This document shows, in pieces, positions 1 through 10,682 of a stretch of DNA of 64,000 nt. This DNA is from Symbiodinium kawagutii (taxonomy: Eukaryota > Sar > Dinophyceae > Suessiales > Symbiodiniaceae). The position numbers and the translations under genes are program-made. The notes below the pieces were generated by a model, which made no database searches, was not told the origin of the DNA, and was given only the letters and a program-made list of their open reading frames with translations. The stretch is taken from contig VSDK01023723.1 of the NCBI GenBank assembly GCA_009767595.1, forward strand, positions 86,946 through 150,945, given 5' to 3'. Within the stretch, counting starts at the first letter, position 1, and every line of letters starts with the position of its first letter.

Positions 1-300
1 AAGGACAGATGAAGGGGCAGCCATGCCACAATCCCTGCCACCCACTTGATTGCGCAATGGAGCGCGCAACATGCCAGTTGAACAATCCTGGCAATGAGGC
101 GCAATGCTCAGGGACGGCTTACAACAATGAAGCAAGAGCTCGTGAGTGCACAATGTGCAGGACTGCGCCACGAGTCGACAACAAGAAGCCGAGCCAAGGA
201 TGAGATGACAATTAGATGCAACAATACAATTTCAATGTACAGATTATCATCAAAGATGAGACAATTCCAGTGAACAAAACAATGCTGATGACAAGTTTTC
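1..300. other. Unassigned sequence at window start
   Basis: The stretch is rich in short words such as GCGCAATG and ACAATG. One 64-codon open frame starts at 9 on the plus strand, but it has no recognisable domain and uses many rare-looking Cys/Asn codons. I see no splice signals that would make it a convincing exon. Confidence 0.3.
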
Positions 301-304
301 CGGT

Positions 305-578
305 TTTGATCTGTCTATCTGTCTATCTATCTATCTATCTACCTATCTAAACCTGTATCTATCTCTGTCTCCATCTCTATCTCTATCCTTACCTTGTTAG
401 TTTGTGTGTTTCCCTATCCTTATCTCTATCCCTATCTTTATCTCTAAATCTATATCTAGATATCTACCTATCTTTCTTTCTATCTATCTGTCTGTCTATC
501 TATCTATATACCTATCTATCTACCTGCTTGCCTACCTACCTAGCTAGCTATCCATCCATCCATCCATCCATCCATCCT
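305..578. repeat. TATC/CTAT microsatellite ending in a CATC run
   Basis: The sequence is an imperfect tetranucleotide array of CTAT, CTGT and CTAC units that ends in about seven perfect CATC units at 549-578. It keeps a long plus-strand frame open (Leu/Ser/Tyr-rich), which is an artefact of the period-4 repeat. Confidence 0.9.
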
Positions 579-833
579 GTTAATGTACAAGTATCTACAA
601 TAATGATGTTCATTATGAAGTTCTACAATATAGATGGCTACGGTTGTACAGACATTGTACAGACACTGCAGAGTCAATGCATACAATGCTTTGGCTCAAG
701 GCCACAAAACAGTCGACAAGTCAAGGAGAGACAAAAAGGACAGAGTACAAGTGCGTGCGGGGACAGCAGGTGGTACAATAAGCAAAGCCACCCAAGTGAT
801 ACAATCAGAGTGCAAAGAACAGTGAAACTTTAC

Positions 834-908
834 AGGATGGATGGATGGATGGATGGATGGACGGACGGAGGGAGGGATGGATGGATGGATAGATGGATGG
901 ATGGATGC
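834..908. repeat. GGAT microsatellite
   Basis: Imperfect GGAT tetranucleotide array with GGAC and GGAG variants. It is the reverse complement of the CATC run at 549-578, so the two could pair across about 260 nt. Confidence 0.9.
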
Positions 909-1695
909 ATTCGCACGCAAATGATACATGAAGAGGCATACAGGCATACATCCATGGCGTAAATAGAGAAGGAGACATGTCCATGCACGTTGGAAGGTAT
1001 TGTACACGCAGGGGATATCATGGCCTTACCTGATTTGTGCATCACGCAGATATGTGAGGAAGTGTCGCGTCAATTTGTTCAGAAACAGTACTGTATCTGA
1101 AAAAAATCCACCCCCACAACTACTTGGCAGTCCTTCCATGCAGGGTGTTGATGCACCCATGTTTGTGCAGAAGTGTTCAGCACTCGATTTGCTTGTGGAA
1201 TATGCAAACAAATATATGACCACCCCCGTTTTGCCAAACCTAACTGCCTTATGTTGTACCTTCAATTGTCAGGGCGGTTTCTTTGTAGCTGGATCCACCA
1301 CAATGCCCCTATCATTGTCGGATATTTTTGGTCATTAACCACTACAGACCACCCATCATGGTTGGTTCATGACCACCAGGTTGGCTTCATATCCTGGTCG
1401 TAGCCATTAGCCTAACCCAGCAGTAACATCAATTTACCCTCTAATGCCACTAATGCCAATCCTTTGCATTAATTGCCATCATTAGCATTCATTAGCTTAC
1501 CCATCATAGACATCAACCACTCATCACTAGCATTAATTCCCCCCATGGTGGTTGACTCCTGGATTTCAAGGATATAACTGATGAAGTGCTTTTTGTATTC
1601 AAGGATATAACTGATGATATCAGTTAACCTTGAAGATCAGCCAACTCACGGATGAAGCTGATACAGTTGGTTGATTGGAACCCGTTCATCTTCAG

Positions 1696-1734
1696 CTGCG
1701 TCAGGTTCATCCAACCTTGAAGATCTCCAAGCAG
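1696..1734 (+). CDS. H2B-like exon (QVHP segment)
   Basis: Follows the acceptor CATCTTCAG and ends CAAGCAG before GACGGA, a GA donor. It encodes 13 residues, [13 protein letters not shown], beginning and ending in phase 0. Confidence 0.75.
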
Positions 1735-4700
1735 GACGGACCCGCTGGGTTTCATGTGGGCTGCTGGGTACTTCATCAGGATACGCAGGTAGAAGATGCT
1801 CGGTGTCTCATCATTTTATATCATTTTCCGTGGCTGAATCATTGATTCATATTGATTCATTAGTTGCCATTTCCGCGGGTTATCATTGGTTCATCATGGT
1901 TCAGAACGGTTGATCCCCCAATTCGTGGCTGTTTTTTTCCAACGCTTATTCCAACGGCTGAGTGGTCCGCAGCTGCAATATGCGGAGATCATCTCATGGT
2001 GCGCACATCCAGCTTCAGGGAACAGGTTGAGCAGCGGAAAGGTGGAAAGATTTAAGGGGATTAATGGGGGATTGTGGTGATTAATGATGATTAATGGTTC
2101 AATGAGGGAATGTGGGTCATTCTGATCGCCCCCGGTTGTTGATTAGAATGGAATAGCATGGAACAGTCTTAAGAAACATGTAGGGGATAGTAAAGAGTTG
2201 AGTCCCATTTCCAGAGATAAGTCGATGGACTATGGTGTTTGACAGCCCCCGGTTGTTGATAACCCCAGATGAGATCTTCTGGCCTTCCTGCCTTTTAGTT
2301 GAAGGTCAAGCTCAAGCAAAGCCACCCATTTTCAGACTTCTAATCATTTGATTTACATCCATTGGTGGACCCATGCAAGGCACCTCATCTCCATGATACG
2401 AGCGTTTCTCAAACTTTGACAGATGTGAAACCTTCACCTGGACCCTAAATCCACCCTCGGTGCGTATCCCCAACCATACATGATTTGAAAGCAAACTAAT
2501 CTGGATCCAACCTGGCAACTTTAGGGCACCAGGTGCACGTGGGTACGGATAGGTACCGCTTTGATGAGCCCAGTTCTACTGCTTCCAGGCGATGGCAGTC
2601 ATGGTCTCGTGTGTGGAAGATACTTTCGAACGGATCTCTGCTGAGGCGCCAGTGGCACGTGGGCGGGCGAGCACGTTGCGAGAAGTCTGGGAACTTTATA
2701 TTTCATTACAACTTGGATGCTTATATACAACGTTGATAATATACAGGATCCAATTACAGCGTGAAAATGTTTGGAAGAGCACTTCAGTGCACAATTGCAT
2801 AATGATAAATCCATCGAATGTATCGAGAGATGAAGGCCTTAAGAAGACAGTAGTGCCAACCAAAATTTTCCCGACATCGCCTTCCACCAGTTCAAAGCTT
2901 GCGGGATCACCCACCTCAAGGGTACCCCACCAAGGACAAGCATGAGCATACGGGGGGGCAATCTTGAAGAACCCCCAAAATTTCTATGGCGGCATCAAGG
3001 GCAGTAGCACTAGCAGCTCCAGTTGCAGTAATATCGCAGGTATAAAATCAATCCTTGACCAGCGATCTCCCCATGCCCTCCAGTTTCAATGTTGAAGTGC
3101 TTGAAGAGGGCTGGCGCAAGTGGCAATCGTCGTCGTTGTCGTCGGTCCTCTTCTGTGTAGCAAAGGTAATGTGCAAATAGGACGTCCACACCCTGGGGTT
3201 TGCTTCACTTTTCAAGAAACACGGGTTTTGACATGATATCTCGATGTAACGTCTTATGACATAAGATAGTAACCTATCTTGCGACATGTATCCCAATTAT
3301 TTCTTAATATGACCATTTTACACCATTTCAAGATATTTCAAGTCTATGAGTCTATGAGAAAGTAACGATAGGGCCTTAAGAAGGTCAGGGCAGGGTCTTG
3401 GGGACATGACACCAGGCCCTATAGGCCACCCCAAAAAAAGCTACGCCATCCGCTAGGCTGGCAATCTCCATCGCCGCGGTGACTCCAAGACCCTCACGAC
3501 TCGTCACTCGGCCGTGGGCCAATGGATGTTCAACCAGCGCCATCCATCGCCATTATGCCATCATAGCCATAGCCATGACAAAATGCTGCATCTAATCTAT
3601 AGCCATTCTGCTAAGATGATTGTACAGGATTTACTGTGGATATTCTTGCTTGTACTTCTCTTATCATGAGTCAAATATAGAAGTTCTGATGATCTTAATA
3701 GTCTTGATAGGAAACTGAGAGAACGCGCAACAGAACTGTACAGGTGCGGCTACAAATGTTGTGCCCAGAATCATTACAGGGATCTGATGACCCAGCAGTT
3801 TCATATCGAAGGGTTTGGGTAGGCCTAACTATGTGAAGATGCATAGAAATGAGCCCAAACCAGCTTCTTTTGGTTCAGGATTTTGAGGCTTGTAACGGGT
3901 TGTAGTTCACGGGACAAAGATGTGTAAAGGCTGAGATCTCAAGCACCCATGGTGTCTCATGGGCACCTATCTCATGATGGGGCAATGAATGTGAGCCAAC
4001 CAGTACTTAGCACAAAAGATGAGATGCGGAAAGGGTTTTGTACGTCCTTCTGCTGCCTCACTAGATCTGGAAGTCGATTCCGGTGTCCCCCACCACTCCT
4101 GACTATGATTTGCCAACCCTTACAGTAGCGTTTATCCATATATGGTCCCCACTGACCAACCAACAATAGCCATGATTTATGGGGAAACCACCAGTATTGT
4201 CATTTTTGTTTTATGCTTGGCCTGTGTAACTCTGGCCCTTTCTACACACCTTTCGTTGATCTGCAAAGCTGAGACATTGGCTGATTGTTGGCTCCAGCCG
4301 CTCGATTGCTCCTTGTTGCTGAAAAGCGATTGCTCATCGATCTTTGCCCAAAACGAGTAGCAAGGAGAAGCCAGTATTGGAATGCCCTGATGATTATAGC
4401 TCGATTTATGTCAAGCATCACCAAGCATTCTCAGCCAGCATGAGCCATCATTAACTATCACCAACCACAGTAGTAACCACGCTAGTCCCATGGTGAGTTC
4501 AAAGGTTACCATGTGGTTTTGTCCCCAAACTAGGAACGCCTCCAAATATCATGCAACCCGGAAAGCAGAGATTGGACCACCATCATTTGGGAATGGTTGA
4601 CAATGTAACCGTCAACAACGGCTGATAGTGGCGGATGATGGTGGACAGTAGTGCATCGTTTCTAACAATGCTGTTGATATACAGTACCAACTAGCTATAT

Positions 4701-5212
4701 TTAGCGTTGCTCATGAATATCCATCCGAAGTTCCGGATATGATTCCATACATTTAATGGGTATGTGCCAAAATAGTGGTACCCCAACCAATGGTTTCTGA
4801 GTAAAATGAGCTTTTTTGCTGGGGCCCATTGATTACCCTATGGCTTGGCACATACCCGTATCCACTCATATCCCTAGATAACCATTGTGGTTCCCTATAG
4901 AAACCATTTTCATCCATTCTCATTCCCTACGTAACTTATAAAGCGATCATTCCCTATCATTCCCTATATAATATAGCCATTAAAACCTATATAACCACTA
5001 CAACCGATATAGCCATTATGACCTGATCCAACCCCCCTACCCCTGGGGATCTTCCGCCCTTCGCGCCGGTTGCCGTGTCAGGTGACATCCAATCCGCCGT
5101 GCGCCTGGTGTTCCCCGGAGAGCTCTCGCGGCATGCGGTGTCCGAAGGCTGCAAGGCGCGCGCGGTGCGCGATGGCAAACGCAAGGGTGGATGTGAAGGA
5201 TTGGCAGCATGA
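1696..5212 (+). CDS. Histone H2B-like gene, three exons, N-terminus not found
   Basis: Three plus-strand exons (1696-1734, 2589-2679, 5082-5212) join in phase into the histone fold of H2B. Seen in order: [13 protein letters not shown], matching the VLKQVHPDTGIS segment; then [20 protein letters not shown], matching the AM.IMNSFVNDIFERIA helix; then [20 protein letters not shown], matching the conserved C-terminal helix. H2B pairs with H2A in nucleosomes. Dinoflagellates package most DNA without nucleosomes but are known to keep divergent core-histone genes. Odd points: three introns or more where most eukaryotic H2B genes have none, two GA-AG introns, loss of the usual Thr-Ser before Arg-Asp-Ile, and a changed C-terminus ([10 protein letters not shown] instead of the usual KAVTKYTS-type end). 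The Lys-rich tail and first helix should lie upstream of 1696; I could not place them. It may be a pseudogene, but the exons found carry no stop or frameshift. Confidence 0.8.
2589..2679 (+). CDS. H2B-like exon (central helix)
   Basis: Follows the acceptor GCTTCCAG. It encodes [20 protein letters not shown] followed by [10 protein letters not shown] and ends in phase 1 before GAGAAG, a GA donor. The phase fits the next exon, where C plus GT makes the Arg of Arg-Asp-Ile-Gln. Confidence 0.8.
5082..5212 (+). CDS. H2B-like terminal exon (C-terminal helix)
   Basis: Follows the acceptor CCGTGTCAG. It encodes [20 protein letters not shown] then [20 protein letters not shown] and stops at 5210. The region is much richer in GC than its surroundings. 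The stretch after EGCKA departs from canonical H2B, so a further splice site near 5150 is possible. Confidence 0.8.
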
Positions 5213-6790
5213 TTTTGTTCAAACCATCTTTGAGATGAGAAATCACCACATTTGAGATGAGAAATCACCAAAACTTACCATGATTTTGTTCGAACCATCT
5301 TTGATGGTCTCTCTATAAGTTTTTAGACATCACCATATTTGAGATGAGAAACCATGGTGGATTATCCATATTCATATATGATAAATGGACACTATAGGCT
5401 GCCAATCCTGCATCCACCATGGTAAAATGGATGAATACGGTGATTATGACAATTGATTTCCAATAGATTTTTCCATAATTGGAAACGTGGGAAATTATCC
5501 ATTTTCCATTGCCATGTTAAATTTCCAGAGAGTAGCCAATTTATAGCAATGGTGGTTGAGTTGCTTGGGCACGACAGCTACTCTGGTTGGTTTGATTCAC
5601 ATTTTTATTTTCCCTTGCAAATGTTAACAAATCGTTGGTCGACAAGCATATTTTTCATTGGGATTGAAACCACCGACCAGTAATTGATAGCAATGGTGGT
5701 GGAGTTGCTATGGTTTCTAATTAGCATTTTCCAACAAATTGAAAACAAATGTATAGCAACTACTGGATTTGGCCATAACTCAACTGAATGATTGATATTG
5801 ATATATGCCTCTGCTATAGATTTGCTATAGCCAGTGATTTTTTTCACAAAAATGCCAGGAACGGTTCACATTGGTCAAGCATTGCTGACAATGAATGGTT
5901 ATGTGTATTTATAATAATGGCTATTGTCTGGTAAATGGTGGATGATATGGGATTTGTGGGGCTGATGCCCTCTGGTACTGTAAGGAAAAAAAGCAGCTGT
6001 CTGGAAAAAAATTAGTTTGGAGACAATCTATCACTGGGAGATGATTTCCCTTGGCTACGATTAATGACGCGCTGGTAAAGTAGAGGGTCAGCCGTTGATG
6101 GATCGGACATTCGCAGTGAGGGAAGCATGATCCAACGATCACGGTGATTGCATTGAAAAGTGCTTCAAGCTATCGCAGTGGGAATCCAGCAGGTAAGCTC
6201 TTCTTTCATGGAAACACAGCATGTTTTTTCGCAGGCGATGCTGTTAGGCCACCCAAACCCAGCAGTTGAATAGGCAGAAAAGATCTGAATCTGACCAACG
6301 CGCAAGCGACCGGAAAGATCTGAGATCTTGTTCTTTGGCAGTTTGGCTATATTATCAGATATTATCAGTGATGAATTTCCTCAAACTGCAGATTTGATGG
6401 CGGTCTTAGGTTGCCCAAGCATCCTTGGTCTCCTAGCTGATCGATGTCTTGACACTGTGAACATGGTGGTCTTGAAGCGGTTTCATGTGAAACAAGACAC
6501 TCTGTTGAAGAATTCCATGTTGGAGAGCTCGTCATCGTGGTTCCCAGAGCTGAATATGGTATGGTGTGATCCATTGATAGGATGGCAAACAAAGTGTAGA
6601 TAAGCATTCTTTCCTTTTGTCTTCAGTAAGCATCAGGAATCAGTTGGGGCTTCCCCATGATGATGGTTGGGTGGTCGGCCCTATGGCTGTTCACATTCTA
6701 GAAATAACTACGTACGTAGTCCAAATGTTGGGATGTGAAGGCCCCATCCTGAAGTCCTGGGGATTGTTGACCCATAGCCTTTTGGGGACT
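5213..6790. other. Spacer with short direct repeats
   Basis: AT-rich sequence. A segment reading GATTTTGTTC.AACCATCTTTGA with GATGAGAAATCACCA occurs twice near 5210-5350, and AGCAATGGTGGT(T/G)GAGTTGC occurs near 5547 and 5690. A 91-codon plus-strand frame at 6328-6603 has no recognisable domain. No gene is called. Confidence 0.4.
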
Positions 6791-6792
6791 CA

Positions 6793-6901
6793 GCAGGGGT
6801 ATCGACAGGCGGTCATTGCCTTCAAGGGCGGCCAAGCGGATGATGACGAAGAGGAGGAGGAAGGAGAAGACGAGGACAGTTGGAGATCGGTGCACGGATA
6901 G
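6793..6901 (+). CDS. Candidate exon with acidic tail, unknown protein
   Basis: The reading after the acceptor GGGACTCAGCAG is GYRQAVIAFKGGQADDDEEE followed by further acidic residues and a stop at 6899. It resembles the acidic C-terminus of a nuclear or chaperone-type protein, but such tails are not diagnostic. A longer open frame extends upstream to 6617. Confidence 0.4.
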
Positions 6902-7001
6902 ATCTAAATCGAGTGGGTGTTTTTGATTGTTTTCATTCCTTTTATTGTTGTTATTTCCTTCCATATCGACCCCTGTTGTGTACAATTTTTGTTGACAGCA
7001 C

Positions 7002-7217
7002 TTGTTTCCGCCACCCATAGGCATTTGGGCCGAGCTGGTACCCTGGTTTGATCATGGACAACATAGGTTCCAGGTGATGACTGACGGCTGTCCAGAGACG
7101 AAATCAGTAGAATCACAAGTAGCAAGCAGGGAACATAAGTCTCTAGTTGCAAAGCAGATGTTGTATGCCTATGTTTCAAAACACTTGGTAAGCACCATGG
7201 GTGACCTCCTTGACTAG
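7002..7217 (+). CDS. Open frame, unknown
   Basis: A 71-codon plus-strand frame; the part VMTDGCPETKSVESQVASRE has protein-like composition. There is no recognised domain. The minus strand over 7237-7345 also has a basic open segment (MTSPVKDGMTGRQRDMVRQR), so strand is uncertain. Confidence 0.2.
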   Translation: MFPPPIGIWAELVPWFDHGQHRFQVMTDGCPETKSVESQVASREHKSLVAKQMLYAYVSKHLVSTMGDLLD

Positions 7218-8193
7218 AAACACTCCTATGGTTTTTCACCTAGGTCTGGTACTCAGGGTAGCCATCCCATGACTTGGATGTCATGATGCGGCGTTGGCGG
7301 ACCATGTCTCGCTGACGGCCAGTCATCCCATCTTTCACCGGGGATGTCATGCGCCAGTTAGCTCGTTGCGGTGGTGTCATTGTTTTTCAACTGGTCATTG
7401 CCGCTGTTGGAATAGTGATTGCTCGTGGTGATCATGATTTACACCTCTGTGACCCTTACATGAACACCAACCGAAAGTGTTGTTCAGCGATTCATCCTAA
7501 CCGTCAACCATCGCTGAAGGTCTATTTTACCTTCCAATTTTTGGGTTGGTCATGCTTGCAAACAGAGATTTCACGATATATCTACGTACCTCATAGATAT
7601 AGATCCGGTATGCTCTGACAGGATATGTTTCTGAAATCTATGTTTGTCAAACATGTTAGTTAATCATTAGACAAGTATAATGACCATCGATACACCATGT
7701 TAGGTATGTTTTTTGGACGTGTTTCATCCCTCGTGCGTAGCGTAACGCTTGCTGCGCTGCAACGCCGACCTGCCGTCCCCAGCGTCGCGGACACACCAGG
7801 ACTGAGCGCCCCATGCAGCTGGATGCGGCGGATGAACTTCCGTCAGCTGTGCTTGCACCACCACGGCGAGTTGATGAATGCTTGGAGTCATGTTTTTGTT
7901 GCGGAAATTGACTTAATTCAATTCAATTCGCCTTTTTTATATAAAACCATATACATGTGACTCATTACGAATCAAGAATCTTGAAAGTGGTGAAGGATAG
8001 TAATGAGATGTAATAAGGGAGAAGAAATATAAACCACAAAAGCAATTGAGTTGATTTCTCTTGATTAGTTTGCAACAGCGAGCTAGAATGTTCCACAGCT
8101 TTGTGCAGATTTGTATTGAAGTAGTTCAGTCATCGTTCATTCCATTGGTCTCAAAGAAGTGCTTCATATGAAGCTGAATCGAGGTGTAAGCAG

Positions 8194-8308
8194 ATGGCAT
8201 CCAGCAGCAACGCCGATGTTTCAGTAGGAGCCCATTCACAGGTTGTCCTGTCGCAACCAAATTATCTGAAAGATTTTCATCAGAGACGTAAGCTGAATCA
8301 CAGGGAGG
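8194..8308 (+). CDS. Candidate first exon, unknown protein
   Basis: ATG follows an AG at 8192-8193 and opens MASSSNADVSVGAHSQVVLS then QPNYLKDFHQRRKLNHRE; CAGGGAG|GTAGTG is a good GT donor. If unspliced, the frame stops at 8332. No family is recognised. Confidence 0.4.
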
Positions 8309-9593
8309 TAGTGTCAACCATAGCTTTGAGCTGAAGCCTTAGCCGAATCAATGGTTTTTGCATGAAAAGCCTGCTGCATTGTTTTGATTGGAGGATCTTG
8401 CCGCTCTTCTGCCACTTTGCAGGATCCCCCGTTGGGTTGTTGCGCAGACACAACGGACAGCTGTGAACTTTCGGGACGAAAAAAAAAAGGATGGTGGTTG
8501 AATGGCCTGTTGCAAGGACACAGGAAGATTGGGGAGAGGCTCGCCTGTGAACTTGTGCCATTGAGCTATCCCAAGACAGACCTGGCACCAAATCGCGTTG
8601 CTGGGTGAAAACAGCGCAGCATTGAGGATCAGCTTCGAACGGGTTGGATCTGTGGTTGGTTTGCAGTTGGCTATTTACATCTTAACCTGTGAGAGCACTT
8701 TATCTGTAAGTTACAGTGCAAGGGTCTGAAGGCTGATGGTTGCAAGACTTGCTGAGGTGAAAGTGAGGGCATGTCATGTCGTTCCACAATTCTGCCGCCA
8801 GAGAATTCAGGGGTCAAGACACCCATCGATTGGGCTACTCTTGGCCACCCCACATTTCCGAGGTCGTCGTGGGTCGTCGTGACCATCACTTCTTAGCTGT
8901 TTATCGCCGCCGCGAACATCATTCATGCGGTTGGAACTGTTGGAAATGAAGCACATTAGGGTGCACCTATTTTTGAGAGGGGAATGTTCAACTCGTCCGA
9001 GCAATGCACAGAACCATGCGCTCAACATCACCCAACCATGCTCACCATTGACTTGAGAATATGTGCAGGGACCTCCTCTTCTTGAGACCTACTCTCTAGA
9101 ATCCTACGGACTATATACTAGTTATATACTATACCTAGTAATTACTCAAAGATCCAATGACTAGTACACATTCTTTTGACCATTCATCATTCCATATTGT
9201 TACCCATGGTTCCTCAAGTAGTTGGACTGAACTTGCTCGGATTACAGGGTCTTCCACTCCTCGAGCTGTGATTCTACTGTTTTTCGGTACCAGCTGGGTG
9301 TGTGTCCACACAGATTCATTGGCACCTTTGAATGGTGTGCTTTCGCACGAAGATCTTCCATCACTTAGGAGGGCTTCTTGATTATTGGCAACGACTACCA
9401 CTCCCATCCACTACCATCCACTACCACTATCATTCAGAACCAGCTGATCCAACTGGTCAAGAGAAAAACACCTTCAGCTTACAGCTATCACATTCACAAC
9501 CAGCCGATTCGACCCAGCTTCATCACTCCCAGCTGATTAGATCTACTATCCCTACCATTCACAACCAGCTGATCTCATGGTTGGCCCCACGGT

Positions 9594-9716
9594 GAGACCC
9601 CCCGGTGCGCAGAATGTGGTGGTGATCGCTGCCCAGGTCTGCGTCCCGTGGAGGTCCGCGACGGGAATGGCCGGTGTTGGAATCACCCGCACCGTCGCAG
9701 ATCGATTTGTTTAGTT
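9594..9716 (+). CDS. Candidate Cys-rich exon
   Basis: A GC-rich island in AT-rich sequence. One frame reads PHGETPRCAECGGDRCPGLR and continues with further Cys and His (C-x2-C-x4-C, later C..H.H), suggesting a metal-binding knuckle. An overlapping frame is also open (NVVVIAAQVCVPWRSATGMA), so the frame is not settled. Confidence 0.3.
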
Positions 9717-9719
9717 TAG

Positions 9720-9935
9720 TTGGTGAACAAATAGATATGTAGTTTTATAAATATTATCATAGATATGTTGGTGAACAAATATGATAATAATTAGTTGTTT
9801 GTTTTATTTAGTTGGTGAAGAGTAGTAGTAATATGATGTAATATGAAATTAGTGACAATACTATTTGTATCTCTTATGGACATAGATACTACAACAACAA
9901 TAGGAATGATACTAAATCATATACTATTTTTTATT
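9720..9935. repeat. AT-rich low-complexity stretch
   Basis: Imperfect repeats of TTTAGTTGGTGAACAAATA and ATAGATATG. No coding signal is seen. Confidence 0.6.
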
Positions 9936-9939
9936 GCAG

Positions 9940-10146
9940 ATATGTGGAGCTGGCGCTCCTTGGATATGTCCCTACAATGGGGATCCAGTTTCTTCCACTG
10001 GCACAGCGTTTCGAAAGTTTGACCACGAAGAGTTTCTGGTGCCCTGAAGGCCAACGCGATGTCGTCAACAGTCGTGGGTCAAAGATCTGCGAGCTTCGAT
10101 CTTTGCATCGGTTCACTGTCGCAGCCAGTAGCATGGCCCCTGTGAG
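9940..10146 (+). CDS. Candidate exon, unknown protein
   Basis: Follows a clear polypyrimidine acceptor (TTTTTTATTGCAG). It opens YVELALLGYVPTMGIQFLPL then AQRFESLTTKSFWCPEGQRD, and CCTGTGAG|GTCAAT is a possible GT donor in phase 2. The open frame continues to 10327 if not spliced. It lies just upstream of the dioxygenase start and probably belongs to a separate gene. Confidence 0.4.
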
Positions 10147-10163
10147 GTCAATGGACACAGAAC

Positions 10164-10196
10164 ACATGCGAATCACATGCGAATCACATGCGAATC
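10164..10196. repeat. 11-bp tandem repeat, three copies
   Basis: Three perfect copies of ACATGCGAATC. Confidence 0.9.
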
Positions 10197-10555
10197 ACAG
10201 TTCAGATCAGCCTGGGCGAAGTATCTGTAACCAACTCTCTGGTTTCTCTGAGACCAGGTATCCTGGTGCGGAAAAGGACGACGGTTGGGAACCATGGTTG
10301 ACGTACCTCCAAAATCACTGGAGCTAAAACAACGAACGAATCCAGTGGAATTGGCGGCCGCAACCGTTATGGAAGACTTAACATTATTGAGGTTTCTCTT
10401 ACGGCCACTGAACATGCTGAAACATTACTGGTAGTTAAACCTTGTTAACCAGAGTCAATATCATTTCACATTTTTCACTACTCATGATTTCCGCTAGTCA
10501 GTCTAAAGCCAATCTCAGTCCTGGCGCGTGAAGCATTTGCTCCCCTTGTGAAGCC

Positions 10556-10682
10556 ATGGCGCTCTCTTTCTTGTCGCTTCTCCTAGCGCATTTAGCGCGG
10601 GTTTCGGATGGCAAGTTGATTGGTGCTGCTGTGGTGCCCCATGGAGATTTCGCCTATGATCCAAAGCTGGTCAATGATACAG
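10556..10682 (+). CDS. Dioxygenase exon 1 with signal peptide and PHGD motif
   Basis: ATG at 10556 opens a hydrophobic leader (residues 4-14) and then IGAAVVPHGDFAYDPKLVND, the family's first metal-His motif. The end is placed at GATACAG before GCCACG (GC donor, phase 1). The frame stays open to 10733. Confidence 0.8.

Noticed and set aside
402..962. 186-codon plus-strand frame
   Set aside because: Kept open by CTAT and GGAT microsatellites; no protein-like core.
1130..1175. Possible H2B exon (VLMHPCLCRS)
   Set aside because: A much better QVHP exon with proper splice sites is at 1696-1734.
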